Shown here in pieces: positions 59,294-64,000 of a stretch of 64,000 nt of DNA; position 1 is the first letter of the stretch; every line of letters starts with the position of its first letter. The notes under the pieces are model-generated. The model ran no database searches. It saw nothing but the letters and a program-made list of their open reading frames with translations, and was not told the origin of the DNA. This stretch comes from Streptomyces sp. M92. GTDB taxonomy: Bacteria > Actinomycetota > Actinomycetes > Streptomycetales > Streptomycetaceae. The position numbers and the translations under genes are program-made. Location: contig NZ_CP101137.1 of the NCBI RefSeq assembly GCF_028473745.1, forward strand, positions 4,650,001 through 4,714,000. The letters run 5' to 3'.

Positions 59294-60065
59294 GCAGCAG
59301 CAGGGCACGCGGGTCCCGACGGTCATCGCGGACGACCTGCACATCGTCTACCGCGTCAACGGCGCCAAGACCGGCAAGGGCAGTGCCACGGCGGCCCTCA
59401 GCCGCATGATCAGACGGGGCGAGGAACGGGGCGTGCGCAAGGTGCACGCCGTGCGCGGCGTCTCCTTCACCGCCTACCGGGGCGAGGCCATCGGCCTCAT
59501 CGGCTCCAACGGGTCCGGCAAGTCGACCCTGCTGCGGGCCATCGCCGGCCTGCTGCCCGCCGAGCGCGGCAAGGTCTACACCGACGGCCAGCCCTCCCTG
59601 CTCGGCGTGAACGCGGCCCTGATGAACGACCTGACCGGCGAGCGCAACGTCATCCTCGGCGGCCTCGCCATGGGCATGTCCCGCGAGCAGATCAAGGAGC
59701 GCTACCAGGACATCGTCGACTTCTCCGGGATCAACGAGAAGGGCGACTTCATCACCCTCCCGATGCGCACCTACTCCTCCGGCATGGCCGCCCGCCTGCG
59801 GTTCTCCATCGCCGCCGCGAAGGACCACGACGTCCTGATGATCGACGAGGCGCTGGCCACCGGTGACCGCAAGTTCCAGACGCGCTCCGAGGAACGCATC
59901 CGGGAGCTGCGCAAGGAGGCCGGCACCGTCTTCCTGGTCAGCCACAACAACAAGTCGATCCGGGACACCTGCAACCGCGTGCTGTGGCTGGAGCGCGGCG
60001 AGCTGCGCATGGACGGCCCGACCGACGAGGTGCTCAAGGAGTACGAGAAGTTCACGGGCAAGTAG
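59286..60065 (+). CDS. TagH/Wzt-type ABC exporter ATPase
   Basis: This 259-residue ATPase has Walker A GSNGSGKST near residue 75, Q-loop region QPSLLGVNAAL, signature YSSGMAARLRFSIA, Walker B VLMIDEALATGD and the switch His in LVSHNNKSIRD. The YSSGM signature and the DEALATGD box are typical of polysaccharide and teichoic-acid exporters. There is no C-terminal carbohydrate-binding domain, so substrate choice must lie elsewhere. GTG 59286 has GAGGAGAGG upstream and overlaps the permease gene by eight bases. A perfect hairpin terminator ends the unit. Confidence 0.93.
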   Translation: MAEQQQGTRVPTVIADDLHIVYRVNGAKTGKGSATAALSRMIRRGEERGVRKVHAVRGVSFTAYRGEAIGLIGSNGSGKSTLLRAIAGLLPAERGKVYTDGQPSLLGVNAALMNDLTGERNVILGGLAMGMSREQIKERYQDIVDFSGINEKGDFITLPMRTYSSGMAARLRFSIAAAKDHDVLMIDEALATGDRKFQTRSEERIRELRKEAGTVFLVSHNNKSIRDTCNRVLWLERGELRMDGPTDEVLKEYEKFTGK

Positions 60066-60079
60066 CCCGACACGCCGGA

Positions 60080-60106
60080 GCCCCGCCGGAACCGTTCCGG
60101 CGGGGC
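60080..60106 (+). terminator. Hairpin terminator of the envelope cluster
   Basis: GCCCCGCCGGAA (60080-60091) pairs perfectly with TTCCGGCGGGGC (60095-60106) around CCG, 14 bases after the ATPase stop. It isolates the export genes from the hopanoid operon. Confidence 0.92.
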
Positions 60107-60423
60107 CCGCGTCGGCAAAGGGAACGTCAACTCCTGGCGTTTTCAGGAATCTTGATGTGAATCGGTGTGTTGTCGTGATGCGCGGAGGACCCCGGCGGAC
60201 CTCCGTGCGTTGTACAACGTAAGCTGGACCGGTCCCGAAACGCGGCACATGGGGCGATAATGCCCGACACCTTCGAGCGGGCCCGCCGTACGGGCGGCCG
60301 GGCGGCGTGTCCGAAATAGTGTGAATTGGGTCGGCAGTGTAGAACGGGAGATGTGACGGCAATGGCGACGGAAACTCCCCACCTCCGCGAAGCGTGCGCC
60401 GTCTCCGCACAAGGCAGCCCGCG
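60107..60423. other. Promoter region of the hopanoid operon, no gene
   Basis: This 317-base spacer is visibly richer in A and T than its surroundings and has no credible gene. It contains the perfect palindrome CGTTGTACAACG (60208-60219), a TCCTG-n7-CAGGA dyad just before 60155, and a -10-like GATAAT at 60256-60261 without a good -35. These are the likely control sites of hpnC and the genes after it; the true start point cannot be fixed from sequence. Confidence 0.55.
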
Positions 60424-61326
60424 ATGACGGCGACCGGCCCGGCACCGGCCGCCGACGCGGCACGCGGCACCCTCGCCAAGGCAGCGGACGAGAACTTCCC
60501 CGTCGCCCCCTTCTTCCTGCCCCGCGACTGGCGCACCGACCTCATGGCCGTGTACGGCTTCGCCCGCCTCGTCGACGACATCGGCGACGGCGACCTGGCC
60601 CCCGGCGGCGCCGACGCCCGCCTCCTCGGCGTCCCCGAGGACCGGGCCGGCGACCGGCTGCTGATGCTGGACGCCTTCGAGGAGGACCTGCGCCGGGTCT
60701 TCGACGGCACCCCCCGCCACCCGCTGCTGCGCCGCCTGGTGCCGACCGTGCGCCGCCGCTCGCTCACCCCCGAGCCCTTCCTCGGCCTGATCGCCGCCAA
60801 CCGCCAGGACCAGCTGGTCGGCCGGTACGAGACCTACGACGACCTCCTCGCCTACTGCGAGCTGTCCGCCAACCCGGTGGGCCGGCTCGTCCTCGCCGTC
60901 ACCGGCACCTCGACACCCGAACGGGTCCGCCGCTCCGACGCGGTCTGCACCGCCCTGCAGATCGTCGAGCACCTCCAGGACGTCGCCGAGGACCTGGCCC
61001 GGGACCGGATCTACCTGCCCGCCGAGGACATGAAGCGCTTCCACGTTCAGGAGGCGGACCTCGCCGCGCCCACCGCGGGCGCGTCGGTGCGCGCCCTGGT
61101 CGCCTTCGAGGCCCAGCGCGCCCGCGACCTGCTGAGCGAGGGCGCGCCCCTGGTGGGCAGCGTCCGCGGCCGGCTGCGCCTGCTGCTCGCGGGGTTCGTG
61201 GCGGGTGGCAGGGCGGCCCTCGGGGCGATCGCCGCCGCCGAGTACGACGTACTTCCCGGCCCGCCCAAGCCCGGCAAGGCCCGCTTGCTGCGCGAGGTGG
61301 GCCCGACCCTGCGAGGAGAGGGGTGA
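60424..61326 (+). CDS. hpnC: Hydroxysqualene synthase HpnC
   Basis: This 300-residue member of the squalene/phytoene synthase family has a first Asp-rich motif (FARLVDDIGDGD) and a second (VEHLQDVAEDLARDRIYLP). N-terminal NFPVAPFFLPRDWRTDLMAVYGFAR matches HpnC. In the three-enzyme route of hopanoid bacteria it converts presqualene diphosphate to hydroxysqualene. ATG 60424 is preferred; GTG 60394 is in frame but has a weaker site. The next gene starts on its stop codon (GTGA). Confidence 0.93.
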   Translation: MTATGPAPAADAARGTLAKAADENFPVAPFFLPRDWRTDLMAVYGFARLVDDIGDGDLAPGGADARLLGVPEDRAGDRLLMLDAFEEDLRRVFDGTPRHPLLRRLVPTVRRRSLTPEPFLGLIAANRQDQLVGRYETYDDLLAYCELSANPVGRLVLAVTGTSTPERVRRSDAVCTALQIVEHLQDVAEDLARDRIYLPAEDMKRFHVQEADLAAPTAGASVRALVAFEAQRARDLLSEGAPLVGSVRGRLRLLLAGFVAGGRAALGAIAAAEYDVLPGPPKPGKARLLREVGPTLRGEG

Positions 61327-62273
61327 TCGGGACCGTGGAGTCGTCAACGAACGCGTCGGCACCGGTACTCGCCGCCTACAGCTACTGCGAGACCGTCACC
61401 GGACAGCAGGCCCGCAACTTCGCCTACGGCATCAGGCTGCTGCCGGCGCCCAAGCGCCGGGCGATGTCGGCGCTGTACGCGTTCTCGCGCCGCGTCGACG
61501 ACATCGGCGACGGCGAGCTGGCCGGGGACGTCAAGGTCGCCCGGCTGGAGGAGACCCGGGCGACACTCGCCCGGATCCACGGGGGCGAGGTCGACGAGGA
61601 CGACACCGACCCGGTCGCCGTCGCCCTCGCGCACGCCGCCCGGCAGTTCCCGATCCCGCTCGGCGGGCTCGACGAACTCATCGACGGCGTCCAGATGGAC
61701 CTGCGCGGCGAGACCTACGAGACCTGGGACGACCTGAAGGTCTACTGCCGCTGCGTGGCCGGCGCCATCGGCCGCCTCTCGCTCGGCGTCTTCGGCACCG
61801 AACCAGGGGCGCGCGGCGCCGAGCGCGCGCCCGAGTACGCCGACACGCTCGGCCTCGCGCTCCAGCTCACCAACATCCTGCGGGACGTCCGGGAGGACGC
61901 CGAGGGCGGGCGGACCTACCTGCCCGCCGACGACCTCGCCAAGTTCGGCTGCTCCGCCGGGTTCGACGGGCCGAAACCGCCCGAGGGCTCCGACTTCGCG
62001 GGTCTCGTGCACTTCGAAGTGCGTCGGGCCCGCTCCCTTTTCGCCGAGGGCTACCGGCTGCTGCCCATGCTCGACCGGCGCAGCGGCGCCTGCGTGGCCG
62101 CCATGGCCGGCATCTACCGCCGCCTCCTGGACCGCATCGAGCGGGACCCGGAGGCGGTGCTGCGCGGCCGGGTCTCGCTCCCCGGACGCGAGAAGGCGTA
62201 CGTTGCGGTGCGCGGCCTGTCGGGTCTCGACACCCGGCACGTCACCCGGCGGGCCGTCAGGAGGCGCGCCTGA
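61323..62273 (+). CDS. hpnD: Presqualene diphosphate synthase HpnD
   Basis: This 316-residue enzyme condenses two farnesyl diphosphates to presqualene diphosphate. It has YCETVTGQQARNFAYGIRLLP, the first Asp motif RRVDDIGDGE and the second LTNILRDVREDAEGGRTYLP. It is paralogous to HpnC but has the full substrate-binding set for head-to-head coupling. GTG 61323 overlaps the hpnC stop by four bases. Its stop TGA shares its last base with the ATG of the next small ORF (TGATG). Confidence 0.94.
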   Translation: MIGTVESSTNASAPVLAAYSYCETVTGQQARNFAYGIRLLPAPKRRAMSALYAFSRRVDDIGDGELAGDVKVARLEETRATLARIHGGEVDEDDTDPVAVALAHAARQFPIPLGGLDELIDGVQMDLRGETYETWDDLKVYCRCVAGAIGRLSLGVFGTEPGARGAERAPEYADTLGLALQLTNILRDVREDAEGGRTYLPADDLAKFGCSAGFDGPKPPEGSDFAGLVHFEVRRARSLFAEGYRLLPMLDRRSGACVAAMAGIYRRLLDRIERDPEAVLRGRVSLPGREKAYVAVRGLSGLDTRHVTRRAVRRRA

Positions 62274-62431
62274 TGGACACACCCGGCACACTCGACACTC
62301 CGGACCCGCACGAGGCGGCCGGCGAAGAGCGGCGGGCAACCCTCCGCTGGCGGGCGGCGTCCCAGACTGAGACGGTCTGCCGTACGCCGTTCAAGCACCG
62401 CGGCGACCGGACAGGGAAGGGCGCACCATGA
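62273..62431 (+). CDS. Small ORF between hpnD and hpnE
   Basis: This 52-residue product begins MDTPGTLDTPDPHEAAGEE, continues RRATLRWRAASQTETVCR and ends PFKHRGDRTGKGAP. It is hydrophilic, basic in its second half and has one Cys. The ATG overlaps the hpnD stop by one base and its TGA overlaps the hpnE ATG by four, so it is locked into the operon by coupling on both sides. I believe similar short Streptomyces proteins are grouped as DUF6380, but I could not check. It may be a true small protein or merely keep ribosomes moving into hpnE. Confidence 0.6.
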   Translation: MDTPGTLDTPDPHEAAGEERRATLRWRAASQTETVCRTPFKHRGDRTGKGAP

Positions 62432-63864
62432 CGCACGGCAACGGCACGCGCGAGGGCGGGCGGCTCGCGGACGTCTCCGCCGTCCGCCCCGGCGGACACG
62501 CCGTCGTGGTCGGCGGCGGACTCGCCGGCGTCACCGCCGCGCTCGCGCTCGCCGACGCCGGTGTGCGCGTCACCCTGCTCGAAGGGCGGCCGCGCCTGGG
62601 CGGGCTCGCCTTCTCCTTCCGGCGCGGCGGCCTCACCGTCGACAACGGCCAGCACGTCTACCTGCGCTGCTGCACCGCCTACCGCTGGTTCCTCGACCGC
62701 ATCGGCGGGACGGCGCTCGCTCCCGTGCAGGAACGTCTCGACGTGCCCGTCGTCGACCTCGGCCGGCCCGAGGGACGGCGGCTCGGCAGACTGCGCCGCG
62801 ACGCGCTGCCCGTCCCCCTCCACCTGGGGCGCAGCCTCGCCACGTACCCGCACCTCTCGCTCGCCGAACGCGCGAGCGTCGGGCGGGCCGCGCTCGCGCT
62901 GAAGGGGCTCGACCCCGCCGATCCGGCCCTGGACACCCAGGACTTCGGCAGCTGGCTGGCCGCGCACGGCCAGTCGGCGCGCGCCGTCGAGGCCCTGTGG
63001 GACCTGGTCGGGGTCGCCACCCTCAACGCGGTCGCGGGCGACGCCTCGCTCGGGCTCGCCGCGATGGTGTTCAAGACCGGTCTGCTGTCCGACCCGGGCG
63101 CTGCCGACATCGGCTGGGCCCGGGTCCCGCTGGGCGAGCTGCACGACCGGCTGGCCCGAAATGAGCTCGACGCCGCGGGCGTGCGCACCGAGGTCCGTAC
63201 ACGCGTCACCTCCGTGAGTGAGAACGACAACGGCGGCTGGAGCGTCCAGGTTCCCGGCGAGACGCTCCAGGCGGACGCGGTCGTCCTCGCCGTACCCCAG
63301 CGCGAGGCGCACGGACTGCTGCCCGCGGGCGCGCTCGACGCCCCGGACAACCTCCTGGAGATCGGCACCGCGCCGATCCTCAACGTCCACGTGATCTACG
63401 ACCGGAAGGTGCTCGCCGCGCCCTTCCTCACGGCGCTCGGCACCCCGGTGCAATGGGTGTTCGACCGCACCGAGGCCTCCGGGCTGAGGCAGGGCCAGTA
63501 CCTGGCGCTGTCCCAGTCGACGGCCCAGAACGAGATCGACGAGCCCGTGGCCGCGCTGCGCGAGCGGTACCTGCCCGAGCTGGAGCGGCTGCTGCCCCTG
63601 GCCCGGGGTGCCGGGGTGAAGGACTTCTTCGTGACCAGGGAGCGCACCGCGACCTTCGCTCCCGCCCCCGGCGTCGGCCGTCTGAGGCCCGGCGCCCGCA
63701 CCAAGGCACCCGGCCTCTACCTGGCCGGAGCGTGGACCGCCACCGGGTGGCCCGCGACCATGGAGAGCGCGGTTCGCAGCGGTGTCGGGGCGGCGGGCGC
63801 CGCACTCGGCGCCCTCGGCCGGTCCCGCGGCCTCCTCCCCGACTTCTTCGAGGAGGCGGCGTGA
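62428..63864 (+). CDS. hpnE: Hydroxysqualene dehydroxylase HpnE
   Basis: This 478-residue FAD-dependent amine-oxidase/phytoene-desaturase-like enzyme reduces hydroxysqualene to squalene. The FAD fold is VVVGGGLAGVTAALALADAG near residue 26. TVDNGQHVYLRCC, NAVAGDASLGLAAMVF and the C-terminal GLYLAGAWTATGWPATMESAVRSG are typical of HpnE. It ends with DFFEEAA. The ATG overlaps the small ORF stop (ATGA), and the next gene begins on its stop (GTGA). Confidence 0.95.
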   Translation: MTHGNGTREGGRLADVSAVRPGGHAVVVGGGLAGVTAALALADAGVRVTLLEGRPRLGGLAFSFRRGGLTVDNGQHVYLRCCTAYRWFLDRIGGTALAPVQERLDVPVVDLGRPEGRRLGRLRRDALPVPLHLGRSLATYPHLSLAERASVGRAALALKGLDPADPALDTQDFGSWLAAHGQSARAVEALWDLVGVATLNAVAGDASLGLAAMVFKTGLLSDPGAADIGWARVPLGELHDRLARNELDAAGVRTEVRTRVTSVSENDNGGWSVQVPGETLQADAVVLAVPQREAHGLLPAGALDAPDNLLEIGTAPILNVHVIYDRKVLAAPFLTALGTPVQWVFDRTEASGLRQGQYLALSQSTAQNEIDEPVAALRERYLPELERLLPLARGAGVKDFFVTRERTATFAPAPGVGRLRPGARTKAPGLYLAGAWTATGWPATMESAVRSGVGAAGAALGALGRSRGLLPDFFEEAA

Positions 63865-64000
63865 AAACCGATCCGCGTGGCACCGACGCCGGCGCTCTCG
63901 GCACCGCAACTGGAGGAAAGACTGTGCCCACTGTGCCCCCGGCCACGAAGGCCGATCCACGGACCACGGTGGACGTGACCGCGCTCCTGGAGCGCGGCCG
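63861..64000 (+). CDS. Polyprenyl (farnesyl) diphosphate synthase, N-terminal part only
   Basis: The frame from GTG 63861 (overlapping the hpnE stop as GTGA) is open to the window end. It encodes a low-complexity start and then PTVPPATKADPRTTVDVTAL with LLERGR, which I recognise as the beginning of the polyprenyl synthetase of Streptomyces hopanoid operons. An in-frame GTG at 63924 has an excellent GGAGG seven bases upstream and is the likely main start. It would supply farnesyl diphosphate to HpnD. Catalytic motifs lie outside the window. Confidence 0.7.
   Translation, partial: MKTDPRGTDAGALGTATGGKTVPTVPPATKADPRTTVDVTALLERG

Overview
The window is a very GC-rich, tightly packed actinomycete chromosome segment. 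Almost every codon ends in G or C, GTG and TTG starts are common, and many genes overlap by 1-4 bases. The gene content points to a Streptomyces close to S. coelicolor/S. lividans: a small two-domain laccase with the SLAC ligand spacing, an SsgD-type sporulation protein, a Wbl protein, an SCO6745-type HTH protein and a hopanoid operon. From memory the order resembles the SCO67xx segment of S. coelicolor; that was not checked. I see no rRNA, tRNA, CRISPR array, insertion sequence or prophage.

Left part (1-30 kb). It opens with the end of an ABC-F gene and a stand-alone LigD-type polymerase. Next come two translationally coupled secreted proteins (ThuA plus PQQ-type sugar dehydrogenase; cupredoxin plus Ig-like repeats plus DUF1080), divergent from the laccase. 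A LacI regulator, a Wbl protein and a large HEAT-like protein gene broken by a frameshift follow. After these are an acyl-ACP desaturase behind a triple palindrome, a dimethylargininase remnant, a UvrA-like ATPase and an antibiotic-resistance-type ABC-F gene with a WblC/WhiB7-like promoter and a leader attenuator. Then come GPP34, ssgD, a secreted beta-propeller protein, small conserved genes, endonuclease V and a saccharopine-dehydrogenase-like reductase. A CoA transferase, thiolase and FadB-type protein form a fatty-acid oxidation operon closed by a MerR gene.

Middle part (30-52 kb). It holds an L-asparagine permease, a macro-domain protein and three secreted peptidases (M1; S15 coupled to M14). 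A BCCT osmolyte transporter, a D-amino-acid oxidase-like enzyme, a third ABC-F and Tex follow. Then come a repeat-filled gene-free stretch, an SCO6745-type protein, a GlxA regulator with a PfpI enzyme, an enoyl-CoA hydratase, a serine-kinase-like ATPase, isopentenyl diphosphate isomerase and a CDF metal exporter.

Right part (52-64 kb). An apparently contiguous envelope cluster encodes two CDP-alcohol phosphotransferases, a LicC-type nucleotidyltransferase, a glycerol-1-phosphate-dehydrogenase-like enzyme, a GT2 glycosyltransferase and a two-gene ABC exporter. Together they suggest synthesis, CDP activation, lipid attachment, glycosylation and export of a polyol-phosphate product. After a strong terminator the hopanoid squalene operon starts: hpnC, hpnD, a 52-residue ORF, hpnE and the first codons of a polyprenyl synthase. 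All are coupled by 1-4 base overlaps, and idi lies about 10 kb upstream to supply isoprene units.
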